Assembly (NCBI GenBank): GCA_037481875.1
Contig: JBBFKY010000001.1
Location: 600,510 to 664,509 of the forward strand
Direction: 5' to 3'
Length of the DNA stretch: 64,000 bases
From: Desulfosoma sp.
GTDB lineage: Bacteria; Desulfobacterota; Syntrophobacteria; Syntrophobacterales; DSM-9756
Position numbers and translations under genes: made by a program. Under the pieces are notes generated by a model. That model was not told the origin of the DNA. It did not search any database and saw only the letters and a list, made by a program, of their open reading frames with translations. Positions 8,554-17,565 of the stretch are shown in pieces; the first letter of the stretch is position 1; every line of letters begins with the position of its first letter.

Positions 8554-9243
8554 TCATGCGCCCCGCGGTGTGGATGGTCCAATTCCACGAAGCTTCCTGT
8601 GTTTCAACATCGTGGCGGCATGATGGGCGGCTCGCAGAGGTTCCGGAAGACGATAACGACCGATACACTTTTCCACAAGCTGAAGAGCCGAATCACAGTC
8701 AGCCAAATGACCTGGGGAAACATAAAGGGGTTTGACTCCCGTTTTGGATCGGTACACGTAGCCGACCTGCATACCTTCGAGCCACAAAGGCCGTCTTTGT
8801 CCACGTTCCAGCCCCAACGGCTCATGGTCACCGCAAAGTCGTGTCTTGGCGCAGCCAACAGTTGGTTTTTCCAAAAGAACTCCCAGGTGACATGCTAGAC
8901 CGAAGCGCCGTGGGTGCGCTAGCCCTTGGCCGTCGCACAAAAACACGTCCGGAGGGCGTCGAAGAAGCTCGTAGGCTTTCAAAACAGCCGGTATCTCCCG
9001 AAAACTCAAAAGCCCGGGCACGTACGGAAAGCGAATATCCGCTTGCACGTGCACCGTTTCCAAAAGCTTAAGGTCGGGCCAGGAAAACGTCATGATAACG
9101 GCGATAAGTTGGTTGGTTTCCTTGATGTAAGAGAGGTCAGCCGCACCCAGAACGGAAAAGGAAACCGGCAAGTGACGCAGGCACACCCTGCCCGCAAGCT
9201 TTTCCTGAAGGGCACGAGCTTCTTTCGGTGATAACCGATCCAC
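8554..9243 (-). CDS. nfi: Endonuclease V (deoxyinosine 3'-endonuclease)
   Basis: A 229-residue endonuclease V, which nicks DNA (or RNA) near inosine and other deaminated bases. Recognisable blocks are GAADLSY (metal-binding Asp), FPYVPGLLSFRE, DGQGLAHPRRFGLACHLGV and PTVGCAKTRL, in the family order. The normal family end is around LPEPLRAAH. The last 17 or so residues (MLKHRKLRGI...) are encoded by repeat DNA, including the palindrome at 8546, so the C-terminus appears extended by the repeat. The gene lies just after nrdJ in the same direction, 122 bases apart. Confidence 0.92.
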   Translation of the reverse strand: MDRLSPKEARALQEKLAGRVCLRHLPVSFSVLGAADLSYIKETNQLIAVIMTFSWPDLKLLETVHVQADIRFPYVPGLLSFREIPAVLKAYELLRRPPDVFLCDGQGLAHPRRFGLACHLGVLLEKPTVGCAKTRLCGDHEPLGLERGQRRPLWLEGMQVGYVYRSKTGVKPLYVSPGHLADCDSALQLVEKCIGRYRLPEPLRAAHHAATMLKHRKLRGIGPSTPRGA

Positions 9244-9365
9244 GGGACCTCTATGGAGAACCTTTGTCTCGGCTCAGTGTGTGGCAGTTTCCTCGCTCAC
9301 CCTTGCTGCCGACTGTCCTATCCTGAAAAAGAGCCATTGGTCCAAACGCCAGGTGCGGTGCTGTG

Positions 9366-11660
9366 TTACGCGCACCTTGAAAAGCCGCAGGCTCGACACA
9401 CGATACATCCTCCGTCGTATTCCACGGAAGCTCCGCAATCGGGGCAGGCTCCCATCTCCTGCGTTGCAGAAGCCACATTGGCTTGAGCATGCCGGTTCAG
9501 GACCTTGGCAATGGCGTCCGTGCAGGAAAGGATCTGCTCTCCGTTTTGCCAGATGGGCGACGGGCATCGAATCCCCATGAGCTGGCGAATGATGGCCTCG
9601 ATACGCACTCCAGAACGCAAAGCTAGAGAAATAAGCCGTGCTGTGGCTTCAATCTGGGAATAGGCGCAACCGCCGGCTTTGCCCATCTGAGCGAACACTT
9701 CACAAAAGCCGTATTCATCCCGATTGATGGTGACATAAAGTTTTCCACAGCCCGTATTGATGCGTTCGGTAGCCCCGATGGTCTTATCAGGGCGCGGCCT
9801 GGGCTCCACCTGACGAAATTCGGGTTTTTTCTGAATGTTAAGCACCTGCACATCTCGACTGCCGTCCCGGTAGACGGTCAGGCCCTTGCATCCGGCCTTA
9901 AAAGCCTGAAAGTAGGCGTTGTAAATGTCTTCAGGCGTCGCGCTGTTCGGAAAGTTGATGGTCTTGCTGACGGCATTGTCGGTGTATTTTTGAAAGGCCG
10001 CCTGAATACGTATGTGCCATTCGGGACCAATATCGTGAGCTGTGACGAAGACGCGGCGCACATCTTCCGGAATTTCAGAAAAAGCTTGCAGGCTTCCTCG
10101 AGCCGCAATTTTTTTCATGAGGCCTTCGGAATAGAATCTTTTCTCCTGAGCCACTTTTTGAAAAAGGGGATGCACCTCCAGGAGTTCTTCACCATCCAGC
10201 ACCTTTCGAATAAAGGTGATGGCAAACACAGGCTCTACGCCACTGGAACACCCCGCCAAAATGCTGATAGTTCCCGTAGGGGCTATGGTCGTCGTGGTCG
10301 CATTCCTCATGAACGGATAGCTGCCGCCAGCTTCGGGATCATAGACGGATCCTTTGAAATTAGGAAAGTTCCCTCTTTTGGTGGCCAGATGGGCCGACGC
10401 CTCTTTAGATTCCTTTTGAATAAAAGCCATCACTTCTTCAGCTACCGCAACGGCTTCGTCGGAGTTGTAAGGAATACCAAGGGCCATGAGCATATCCGCA
10501 AAGCCCATGACGCCAAGTCCGATCTTGCGGTTGGCTAACGTCATTTCTCGAATTTTGGCCAAAGGGTATTTGTTGACGTCGATGACATTATCGAGGAAAT
10601 GAACCGCTTCCCAGACGACATCCTTAAGGCGTTCGTAGTTGATGCTGCCTTCCTGAACCATATGGAACAGGTTGATGGATCCAAGATTGCACGATTCGTA
10701 AGGCAGTAGCGGCTGTTCACCGCAAGGGTTTGTGCTTTCGATTATCCCCACGTGAGGGGTAGGGTTATGGCGGTTGATGGCGTCAATGAAAATGACGCCG
10801 GGCTCCCCGTTTTTCCATGCCGACTGAACGATTTGATCGAAAACCTTGCGTGCCGACAGGGTCTTGGTGCGGGCGCCGGTTCGCGGATTAATCAGGTCGT
10901 AGTCCTCATTATTTTCCACGGCACGCATAAAGGCATCCGTGATAGCGACCGAGATGTTGAAATTGGTGAGCCGATCATTGTCGTGCTTGCAGGTAATGAA
11001 CTTTTCGATGTCCGGATGATCCACCCGCAGAATGCCCATGTTGGCACCGCGTCGTCGTCCTCCCTGCTTGATGGTGTCCGTGGCCGAATCAAAAACGGTC
11101 ATAAAACTCACAGGTCCACTGGCAACACCGTTGGTGCTCTTGACCACATCACCTTCAGGACGAAGCCGCGAAAAGGAAAAGCCTGTGCCGCCGCCGCTTT
11201 GATGAATCTTGGCGGCATGCTTGACGGCTTCAAAAATTTCTTCCAGCGAATCACCTACGGGAAGCACAAAACACGCCGACAACTGGCCCAGGTCGGTTCC
11301 GGCGTTCATGAGTGTGGGGGAATTGGGCAAGAAGTCCAAGGAAGTCATGAGGGCATAGAAACGCTGCGCCGTCTCCGCCGTTTCTTTTTCCGTCGCTCCG
11401 TAGAGAGCGTCCGCTTCAGCGACGGCTCGAGCCACCCGCCAAAAAAGTTCTTCCGGAGTTTCTACAGCCTCGCCCTTTTCGTCCTTTTTCAGGTAGCGTT
11501 TCTTTAAAACAACTAGGGCATTGGGGGTCAAAGGTATCGAGCTTCGAAGGGCAGAGCGTTTGGCGCGTTTCATGGTCGACTCTCCGGTCGGAACCGAGTT
11601 TCGCGACACGTCCTTGGCCTTTTCGTTGAGGGCGGCGTCTACCAAGCGTTCATCCGTCAT
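9366..11660 (-). CDS. nrdJ: Adenosylcobalamin-dependent (class II) ribonucleotide reductase
   Basis: A 764-residue vitamin B12-dependent ribonucleoside-diphosphate reductase, making deoxynucleotides without oxygen. Seen are [39 protein letters not shown], the active-site loop [23 protein letters not shown], and [17 protein letters not shown]. The C-terminal end carries [25 protein letters not shown], a zinc-ribbon tail common in long NrdJ proteins. The ATG at 11660 follows AAGGGAG by about ten bases. I looked upstream for a cobalamin riboswitch and did not see a B12 box. Confidence 0.95.
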   Translation of the reverse strand: MTDERLVDAALNEKAKDVSRNSVPTGESTMKRAKRSALRSSIPLTPNALVVLKKRYLKKDEKGEAVETPEELFWRVARAVAEADALYGATEKETAETAQRFYALMTSLDFLPNSPTLMNAGTDLGQLSACFVLPVGDSLEEIFEAVKHAAKIHQSGGGTGFSFSRLRPEGDVVKSTNGVASGPVSFMTVFDSATDTIKQGGRRRGANMGILRVDHPDIEKFITCKHDNDRLTNFNISVAITDAFMRAVENNEDYDLINPRTGARTKTLSARKVFDQIVQSAWKNGEPGVIFIDAINRHNPTPHVGIIESTNPCGEQPLLPYESCNLGSINLFHMVQEGSINYERLKDVVWEAVHFLDNVIDVNKYPLAKIREMTLANRKIGLGVMGFADMLMALGIPYNSDEAVAVAEEVMAFIQKESKEASAHLATKRGNFPNFKGSVYDPEAGGSYPFMRNATTTTIAPTGTISILAGCSSGVEPVFAITFIRKVLDGEELLEVHPLFQKVAQEKRFYSEGLMKKIAARGSLQAFSEIPEDVRRVFVTAHDIGPEWHIRIQAAFQKYTDNAVSKTINFPNSATPEDIYNAYFQAFKAGCKGLTVYRDGSRDVQVLNIQKKPEFRQVEPRPRPDKTIGATERINTGCGKLYVTINRDEYGFCEVFAQMGKAGGCAYSQIEATARLISLALRSGVRIEAIIRQLMGIRCPSPIWQNGEQILSCTDAIAKVLNRHAQANVASATQEMGACPDCGASVEYDGGCIVCRACGFSRCA

Positions 11661-11824
11661 GACTTCGTAACTCCCTTAGGCAATTCGCAAAAGACAAAAT
11701 GCTGTACCAGAGATGTGGGCTCCTTATGGATAAGGGGCATCACATTGTATACGGGGATCGGTGCAATGGCAAAAAAAGAAGAACCCATTGACTCCAAAAA
11801 GTCACGGGTAAACACTTAGATTCC

Positions 11825-11947
11825 ATGGAAAAAATAGGGATCGCCTCAAGAAGTTTTTTTTCTTTTGCAGAAGCCCTGGACGCTTGGCCCCTGGGTGTCC
11901 CGGTTTCTTTCGCCGACGGCAAGATCATTGCGCCTTGGCGCTACTAA
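11825..11947 (+). CDS. Possible small protein (40 aa)
   Basis: A 40-codon frame reading MEKIGIASRSFFSFAEALDA and ending IAPWRY, in the 354-base gap between nrdJ and tatD. The composition is protein-like, but there is no good ribosome binding site and I know no family. The rest of the gap shows only a short hairpin (GGCTCCTTATGGATAAGGGGC) near 11729. Listed as a weak candidate. Confidence 0.2.
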   Translation: MEKIGIASRSFFSFAEALDAWPLGVPVSFADGKIIAPWRY

Positions 11948-12014
11948 AGGTATGTTGTCCACGTTGTAGTCCGGAACAGGTTTTCTTTTGGTCCTTCGAA
12001 GGAACGGTGATCGA

Positions 12015-12821
12015 ATGTCTCACGTGACAGAATCCTCTAATGCTTGGCTTGTGGATACCCACGCGCATTTGGATTTTCCAGAACTTTCAACTGACTTGGA
12101 GGGGGTGTTTGAACGGTGTCGCGCGGCTGGGGTCGCCGTGATCATCAGTATCGGAATTGATGAAAAAACAAGCCGGGCCGCTGTTGAACTCAGTCGACGC
12201 TACCCGCACGTCTACGCCACGGTGGGGCAGCACCCTCACGGTGCTCACAAACTCTCGGATGAGGAACTGCAAAAGCTGGCCGATTTGGCCTCTGATCCCA
12301 AAGTGGTGGCCATTGGAGAAATGGGGCTGGATTATTACCGGGACAGACAACCGCGGCCTAGCCAAAAGGTGTGTTTGCAACAGCAATTGGAACTGGCCGT
12401 ACAATGCCGAAAACCCGCAGTTTTTCACATTCGGCAAGCCCACGAAGACTTTCTCAAGATTGTGGCCCCCTATGTGGACCGTCTTCGACCCAGCGTGCTT
12501 CATTGTTTTTCCGGAGATTGGAAAATCGCCGTTCGTTGTCTGGATATGGGGTTTTATCTCTCCATTCCAGGAACAGTCACATACAAAAACGCCCAAGAGC
12601 AGCAGCTTGTGGTGCAAAAAGCTCCTTTGGACCGTCTTTTGCTGGAAACCGATGCTCCGTATCTCACCCCGGTTCCCTTTCGAGGAAAACCCAATGAACC
12701 CGCCTTTGTGCGCTACACGGCGGAAAAGATAGCGGAATTGAGGAGGTGTTCCTTCGAGGTGGTAGCCGAGGCGACCAGTCGCAATGCGGAAAGGGTTTTC
12801 GGTTTTGCCCGCTGCGTTTGA
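12015..12821 (+). CDS. tatD: TatD-family metal-dependent DNase
   Basis: A 268-residue TIM-barrel hydrolase of the TatD/YcfH family, involved in DNA (3'-5' exonuclease) repair and turnover. Metal ligands appear in DTHAHLDF, GEMGLDYYRD (Glu), FHIRQAH, LHCFSG and LLETDAPYLTP (Asp), all in the usual order. The ATG at 12015 is preceded by GAAGGAA; the frame extends to a TTG at 11988 but conserved sequence starts shortly after the ATG. In many genomes it follows metG; here it is first of three plus-strand housekeeping genes. Confidence 0.93.
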   Translation: MSHVTESSNAWLVDTHAHLDFPELSTDLEGVFERCRAAGVAVIISIGIDEKTSRAAVELSRRYPHVYATVGQHPHGAHKLSDEELQKLADLASDPKVVAIGEMGLDYYRDRQPRPSQKVCLQQQLELAVQCRKPAVFHIRQAHEDFLKIVAPYVDRLRPSVLHCFSGDWKIAVRCLDMGFYLSIPGTVTYKNAQEQQLVVQKAPLDRLLLETDAPYLTPVPFRGKPNEPAFVRYTAEKIAELRRCSFEVVAEATSRNAERVFGFARCV

Positions 12822-12965
12822 AACGTTTTTTGAATGAATCCATGCAGTAGGTCCTTTAAGAGCGTACCGATGTGTATCGCCTTGAAAACAGTTACCGACG
12901 GAATGTTTTGGAATCGTTTTCAGGCAAACATCTAGGCTGTCAAGGCTTTGAGGAAAGGCGCAAAA

Positions 12966-13598
12966 GTGGCTCTCTATGTTGTTCGTGAGCCGTTGGTATT
13001 GGCTTCCGCATCTCCAAGAAGAAAGGAACTTCTGGCGCAGATGGGCCTGGAGTTTCGTGTGATTCCAAGCCCTGACGAAGAGCCCGCCATCGGTTTACGG
13101 CCGGATGAAGGAGTGCGTCGATCCGCCTTGTTTAAGGCACGCACGGTAGCGCAGATGGAAACGACCTCGTGGGTTCTGGCGGCGGACACCATTGTGGTTT
13201 TGGGAGGCCATGTTTTTGGAAAGCCGTCGACGCCGCAAGAAGCCTACACCATGTTACGATCTCTTTCCGGCAGAAGCCACGATGTGTATACCGCCGTGTG
13301 TCTGACGCGAGCGGATAAAGGGTTTTGCCGGGTAGAAATCGTAAAGACTCGCGTGGAATTTCGTGAAATGACGGAAGCTGAAATCATCGCCTATGTGGGC
13401 ACCGGTGAACCTATGGATAAAGCCGGCGCCTACGGCATTCAAGGGTTGGCCGGGGCCTTTGTCAAGGCCGTGTACGGCTCATACAGCAACGTTGTGGGGC
13501 TTCCCCTTGCAGAAACCCTTGGAATGCTCCAGAAAAACGGGATTATCATTCCTTCGGGGGTTGGGGAAAACCTTAAAACCGCATGGGGCGAGGGATGA
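12966..13598 (+). CDS. maf: Maf family nucleotide pyrophosphatase
   Basis: A 210-residue Maf/YhdE-type nucleoside triphosphate pyrophosphatase that hydrolyses non-canonical or pyrimidine NTPs. The N-terminal signature LASASPRRKELLAQMG, the ADTIVVLGG block and the DKAGAYGIQG block are all present. The GTG at 12966 was chosen because AGGAAAGG lies just upstream; the TTG at 12948 would put the ribosome site inside the gene. Its stop codon overlaps the start of the next gene by four bases, so they are translationally coupled. Confidence 0.92.
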   Translation: MALYVVREPLVLASASPRRKELLAQMGLEFRVIPSPDEEPAIGLRPDEGVRRSALFKARTVAQMETTSWVLAADTIVVLGGHVFGKPSTPQEAYTMLRSLSGRSHDVYTAVCLTRADKGFCRVEIVKTRVEFREMTEAEIIAYVGTGEPMDKAGAYGIQGLAGAFVKAVYGSYSNVVGLPLAETLGMLQKNGIIIPSGVGENLKTAWGEG

Positions 13599-14314
13599 GT
13601 GTCCTGAAAGCCAATCTGGCTCAAATTCATCGCAGCCTGGAAGAGGCGTGCCGTCGTAGCGGGCGGGACGTCCACAGTATCCGGCTTATCGCCGTGACCA
13701 AACAGGTTCCTGTGGAAAAGATTCGAGAAGCTGCAGCGGTAGGACTTCGTCTTTTCGGGGAAAACTATGTTCAGGAAGGATCCCGAAAGATCGAGGCTTT
13801 AAACGATCTTTCGTTGGAATGGCATTTCATCGGGCATCTTCAGACCAACAAGGTGAAAGCGGCACTTCAAAAATTTGACTGGATTCAAACCGTCGATCGC
13901 TTGTCTTTGGCCCGTGAACTGGATAAACGCGGAGGAGCGCTAGGCAAAAGGGTTCCTGTTCTATTACAGGTGCATCTGGGTGACGAGGAAACCAAGGGAG
14001 GTGTGGCTCCCGACGATCTGGAATCCTTGTTCAAATCCGTGCAAATCATGGAATGGCTTGATGTTCGGGGTCTTATGGCCGTGCCCCCTTACTTTGAAGA
14101 TCCCGAGGCGGTGCGGCCCTTTTTTAGAAGCCTTCGGCAGTGGTTGGAAAGGCTACGACAACAGGCTCTGCATCCCGAGCGTCTGACGGAGCTCTCCATG
14201 GGCATGAGCCACGATTTTCATGTGGCCGTCGAAGAGGGAGCGACCTTGATACGTGTAGGTACGGCATTATTTGGACCTAGGCCGTCAAAACCGAGTGCAA
14301 GCTTGTCCCCATGA
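13595..14314 (+). CDS. yggS: YggS-family pyridoxal 5'-phosphate homeostasis protein
   Basis: A 239-residue PLP-binding protein of the YggS/PROSC family, with an alanine racemase-like barrel and no oligomer domain; it buffers PLP. The PLP lysine is in LIAVTKQVP. Other family blocks are LFGENYVQE, WHFIGHLQTNK, MAVPPYF and LSMGMSHDFHVAVEEGATLIRVGTALFG. The ATG at 13595 overlaps the maf stop. The gene ends 50 bases from the convergent rlmB. Confidence 0.93.
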   Translation: MSVLKANLAQIHRSLEEACRRSGRDVHSIRLIAVTKQVPVEKIREAAAVGLRLFGENYVQEGSRKIEALNDLSLEWHFIGHLQTNKVKAALQKFDWIQTVDRLSLARELDKRGGALGKRVPVLLQVHLGDEETKGGVAPDDLESLFKSVQIMEWLDVRGLMAVPPYFEDPEAVRPFFRSLRQWLERLRQQALHPERLTELSMGMSHDFHVAVEEGATLIRVGTALFGPRPSKPSASLSP

Positions 14315-14364
14315 GCTTGTGGTGACCTCATTGAGATGGGCGCAACGTGGTTATCACAAAAACT

Positions 14365-15183
14365 TTACGGTTGACGATCCGACGAAAGGAGTGCTGTGCA
14401 GGTTTGCTGACGCCGTATTTCCGCTAGAGCCACGGCGGCGGCCACCGACGCATTTAGGGATTGCACGGGACCCGTTCCGGGTATTTTGACCAGAAAGTCG
14501 CAGGTTTTTTTCACCAAAGGTCGAAGCCCTGTGCCTTCGCTGCCCACAACCATAGCCACAGGCATGGTATACTGCATCTCATAAATGGTAGACGGTCCTT
14601 CCAAATCCAAACCCACGATCCAATAACCCACTTTCTTGAGTTCTTCCATGGCACGAACCAGATTAGTCACCTGAATCACGGGAAGATGCACCAAAGCTCC
14701 CGCCGAAGCTTTATACACGGTTCCTGTGACAGGAACGGAACGGTCTTTGGCGAAAATAACGGCTCGAGCCCCCAAAAAACAGGCACTGCGAAGGATCGCT
14801 CCAAGATTGTGGGGGTCTTGAAGGCAATCCAGCAGAAGAACGGGAGGTTGTCCGGGATCTGGCCGTGTGAGGACCGTTTCCAGACTGTGGTACTGAAAAG
14901 CTTTCAGACGAGCTGCGATACCCTGATGGTGCTCATGACCGAGACGATCGGACAAAAGACGGCGCTCCACCTTGGAAACCGGAATCCCCTTGTTCCGGGC
15001 CGATTCCAGGATTTCTTGAACCCGTGTATCGTCACGAGAACAGACAATTTCACAAACATTTTCCGGCTGAGATTGCACACATTCCCGCACGGGATGCACG
15101 CCGTAAACCCAGAGTTCCTCTTGTTTAGTCTCTCGAAAGGATTTGACTGTGACGCGGCTTTCTTTGGAACGATCTTTTGCCAC
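14365..15183 (-). CDS. rlmB: 23S rRNA (guanosine-2'-O-)-methyltransferase RlmB (TrmH family)
   Basis: A 272-residue SPOUT-class RNA 2'-O-methyltransferase. The N-terminal substrate-binding domain begins ELWVYGVHPVRECV. The knot domain has LLDCLQDPHNLGAILRSACFLGA (motif 1 with the catalytic Asn and Arg), VVGSEGTGLRPLV (motif 2) and IPGTGPVQSLNASVAAAVAL (motif 3). It modifies a guanosine of 23S rRNA domain V or acts as a close TrmH paralogue. It lies 22 bases after gmk on the minus strand. Confidence 0.9.
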   Translation of the reverse strand: MAKDRSKESRVTVKSFRETKQEELWVYGVHPVRECVQSQPENVCEIVCSRDDTRVQEILESARNKGIPVSKVERRLLSDRLGHEHHQGIAARLKAFQYHSLETVLTRPDPGQPPVLLLDCLQDPHNLGAILRSACFLGARAVIFAKDRSVPVTGTVYKASAGALVHLPVIQVTNLVRAMEELKKVGYWIVGLDLEGPSTIYEMQYTMPVAMVVGSEGTGLRPLVKKTCDFLVKIPGTGPVQSLNASVAAAVALAEIRRQQTCTALLSSDRQP

Positions 15184-15205
15184 GGCTGCTGCATTTCAAA
15201 AAAGG

Positions 15206-15820
15206 TTAGAGGAAGGGAAGGAAAGGTGCCAAAGCCCCGTAGGCTCGAAGGCGGCTGCAGCGTGTCGCACGCAGCACCGCCATGACGTCGGCGACCGCTT
15301 CTTCTAGGGCATTGTTGACAATCAGATAGTCGTACCAAGGAGCTTCCCGAATTTCCGCCTGAGCCGTCTCCAGGCGCCGTCGAATCACTTCTTCGGACTC
15401 GGTACCGCGACGTCGCAGCCTCTGTTCCAAAGTGTCCATGTCAGGGGGCAGAATAAAGAGCGTGGTGACATCAAGGTCCGTTGCGCGGATTTTTCTTGCC
15501 CCCTGAACGTCAATTTCCAGAAGCACATCCAGACCTTGAGCCAGCCAGCTTTCCACAAGGCGTCGGTCGGTGCCGTAGTAGTTTCCGTAAACCTCAGCCC
15601 ATTCAAGAAAGCGACCTTCGGCGATGCCGTTTTCAAAAGCTTCCCGAGTCAAAAAATAATAATCCACTCCGTGGGTTTCGCCGACTCGAGGAGATCGGGT
15701 CGTGCAGGAGACCGAAAAGCGTACATGGGGGTCTCGATCCAAAACGGCCCGCACAATGGTGCTCTTACCCACACCGGACGGAGCGGAGAGAACAAACACG
15801 TGACCGGGAACTTTCGGCAT
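15206..15820 (-). CDS. gmk: Guanylate kinase
   Basis: A 204-residue guanylate kinase (GMP + ATP to GDP + ADP). The Walker A loop is SAPSGVGKSTI. GMP-binding blocks SVSCTTRSPRVGETHGVDYYF and AEVYGNYYGT, and the EIDVQGA strand are present, and the lid carries RLRRRGTES. The start at 15820 leaves four bases to the remA stop, so the two are one transcript. The run yicC-remA-gmk is typical of Desulfobacterota and Firmicutes. Confidence 0.95.
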   Translation of the reverse strand: MPKVPGHVFVLSAPSGVGKSTIVRAVLDRDPHVRFSVSCTTRSPRVGETHGVDYYFLTREAFENGIAEGRFLEWAEVYGNYYGTDRRLVESWLAQGLDVLLEIDVQGARKIRATDLDVTTLFILPPDMDTLEQRLRRRGTESEEVIRRRLETAQAEIREAPWYDYLIVNNALEEAVADVMAVLRATRCSRLRAYGALAPFLPFL

Positions 15821-15824
15821 TCTG

Positions 15825-16106
15825 TCACTTTCCGCTCTTGGACGAGGCGCCGTCCTTTTGTCCCTGATCGTGCAAAAGTCTTTGAGCGATGGTTTCCGCC
15901 TGCACGCCGGACAGAATCACATGATCACTATCCGTGATGATAATAGCCCGTGTGCGTCGCCCCATGGTGGCGTCAATGAGCTTGTTGGCTTGCTTGGCAT
16001 CTTCTTTGAGGCGTTTCATGGGCGCCGAACTTGGGGATACGATGGCCACGATACGGTTGGCCACCACGGTGTTGCCGAACCCGATGTTAAGCAGTTTAAT
16101 GTCCAT
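15825..16106 (-). CDS. remA: RemA/DUF370-family regulatory protein
   Basis: A 93-residue DUF370 protein that begins [20 protein letters not shown], the family signature. RemA of Bacillus is a DNA-binding activator of matrix genes that forms ring-like oligomers; its role in this phylum is not established. The ATG at 16106 was chosen over 16118 because the family sequence begins there and a TGAGG-type site lies upstream. It is sandwiched between yicC (eight bases) and gmk (four bases). Confidence 0.9.
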   Translation of the reverse strand: MDIKLLNIGFGNTVVANRIVAIVSPSSAPMKRLKEDAKQANKLIDATMGRRTRAIIITDSDHVILSGVQAETIAQRLLHDQGQKDGASSKSGK

Positions 16107-16114
16107 CGTTGGCC

Positions 16115-17002
16115 TCATTCAATGTTTTGAATCTGTTCCTTGATCTTTCCAATGGCATTTTTCATTCGAACCACGGCTTGCGTCACAATCAGGTCAGTGG
16201 TTTTCGACCCGATGGTGTTCACTTCTCGAAGCAGTTCTTGAGCCATAAAATCCAGACGACGTCCTTCGACGGGTTCTTCCGCCTCAATCCAGCCGATCAT
16301 TTGGTCCAAGTGACTTTTAAGCCGGACCAGCTCTTCGTTGATGGCCGTACGATCCATCTGGTAGGCCAGTTCCTGAAGCAGACGGTTTTCGTCCACGGTG
16401 CCCTGAAGAGCGTTTAAAATATCTTGAATTTTGGTTCGAAGTTTTCCCAGGAGCTCCGCCGAAACCACTTGAGAGCGCTCTTCCACCAAAGCTCTGTCCT
16501 GCTGAAGCTCGTGAAGCCGATCCAAAATATCCCTTGCCAGAGCTTGCCCTTCCAGGGTGCGGGCTTCCACGAGTCGGTCCAGAGCCTCCTCGGTGGCTTG
16601 AGCCACCAGATCGCGTAGCTCTTCGGCTTGCGGTAAAGTGCTGTCTGTTTCCCAAACACCGGGGAGTTTCAAAAGATGTTCCAGTTGCGGGGGGTTGGAG
16701 CCCGGCAGTTTGAGATGGAGCTGATAGAGAGTATCCCAATAAGCCCGTGCCGTCTGAAAATGAAGTCGGGCCGCTCTCAGCCCTGATACCAGGGGTTCGA
16801 TGGAAACATAACAGTCCACACGACCCCGTTGCAGCTTTCGACGCAGGACGTCTCGAACCACTTCCTCCAAATCCAAACGTTCTTTAGGAAGGCGAATAAA
16901 AAGGTCTAGGTGCTTTCCGTTGACACTGCGCATTTCCACAACGGCTTCGTAGATTCCGTTGTTCGAGGCGGCACGCGCGTATCCTGTCATGCTTCGAATC
17001 AC
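16115..17002 (-). CDS. yicC: YicC/YloC family endoribonuclease
   Basis: A 295-residue YicC-family protein. The N-terminus [11 protein letters not shown] and the C-terminal [36 protein letters not shown] are diagnostic. The middle is rich in predicted helices. The family cleaves RNA (a YicC-type RNase of E. coli acts on small RNAs). The start overlaps the stop of the DUF4416 gene by four bases, so it belongs to the same transcript. Confidence 0.93.
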   Translation of the reverse strand: MIRSMTGYARAASNNGIYEAVVEMRSVNGKHLDLFIRLPKERLDLEEVVRDVLRRKLQRGRVDCYVSIEPLVSGLRAARLHFQTARAYWDTLYQLHLKLPGSNPPQLEHLLKLPGVWETDSTLPQAEELRDLVAQATEEALDRLVEARTLEGQALARDILDRLHELQQDRALVEERSQVVSAELLGKLRTKIQDILNALQGTVDENRLLQELAYQMDRTAINEELVRLKSHLDQMIGWIEAEEPVEGRRLDFMAQELLREVNTIGSKTTDLIVTQAVVRMKNAIGKIKEQIQNIE

Positions 17003-17565
17003 AGGCTGATCTCCTTAAGAGTCGGGAAGGAACGGGGCAGGCGACCGAGTCGATGTGCCATAAGGGTACCTCGCAGAAGTCCGAAAAACCTTCTTGTGTC
17101 TTCCTGAGCGTAGTCAGGGTAAGTCCAGGGAAGAGGGCGATAGGCGCCGTCTTGATAAAGAAGATGCAGGTCCGCGTAAATGCCGTCCCGAAGATAAATA
17201 CGATGCCCTGCTTTTTTTCCCGTGGCCAGAATCAGGCTGTCTTCGCTCAAAAGGCCGGGATCCACATTGACGGTCCGGCGTCCATCTCGAGCCCATTCCT
17301 GCTCCAAAAGATTGGTGCGACCCTTGATTTCAGCAAGGCGTTCGGGATCCACAGGCTCCACAAAGCTGCCGAAAAGCCTTAGAATTCCTGATCCCATCTC
17401 TTTTTCATAGTAACGGGTGTAAGTGAATTCTTGCGATTTTGTCACGGCGTCCAAAGGTCCAAACATATCGGTCAGTTCGGATAGCACGTGCACTTTCTCG
17501 TCGTTTCGACGAAAAAGAAGCCCAAAAACCAGTTTGCAAGGTTTGGGAGCTTTGGGAACACTCAT
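16999..17565 (-). CDS. DUF4416 family protein
   Basis: A 188-residue protein of the DUF4416 family, found mostly in Desulfobacterota and related phyla. Seen are KLVFGLLFRRND at the N-terminus, FTYTRYYEKEMG, NVDPGLLSEDSLILATGK and PWTYPDYAQED, all typical of the family. The biochemical role is unknown. It overlaps both neighbours (rfaE1 stop and yicC start) by four bases, pointing to tight coupling in a cell-envelope/translation housekeeping operon. Confidence 0.88.
   Translation of the reverse strand: MSVPKAPKPCKLVFGLLFRRNDEKVHVLSELTDMFGPLDAVTKSQEFTYTRYYEKEMGSGILRLFGSFVEPVDPERLAEIKGRTNLLEQEWARDGRRTVNVDPGLLSEDSLILATGKKAGHRIYLRDGIYADLHLLYQDGAYRPLPWTYPDYAQEDTRRFFGLLRGTLMAHRLGRLPRSFPTLKEISL

Noticed and set aside
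11661-11800. Cobalamin riboswitch ahead of the B12-dependent nrdJ
   Set aside because: I found no B12-box-like sequence or matching stems in the upstream region.
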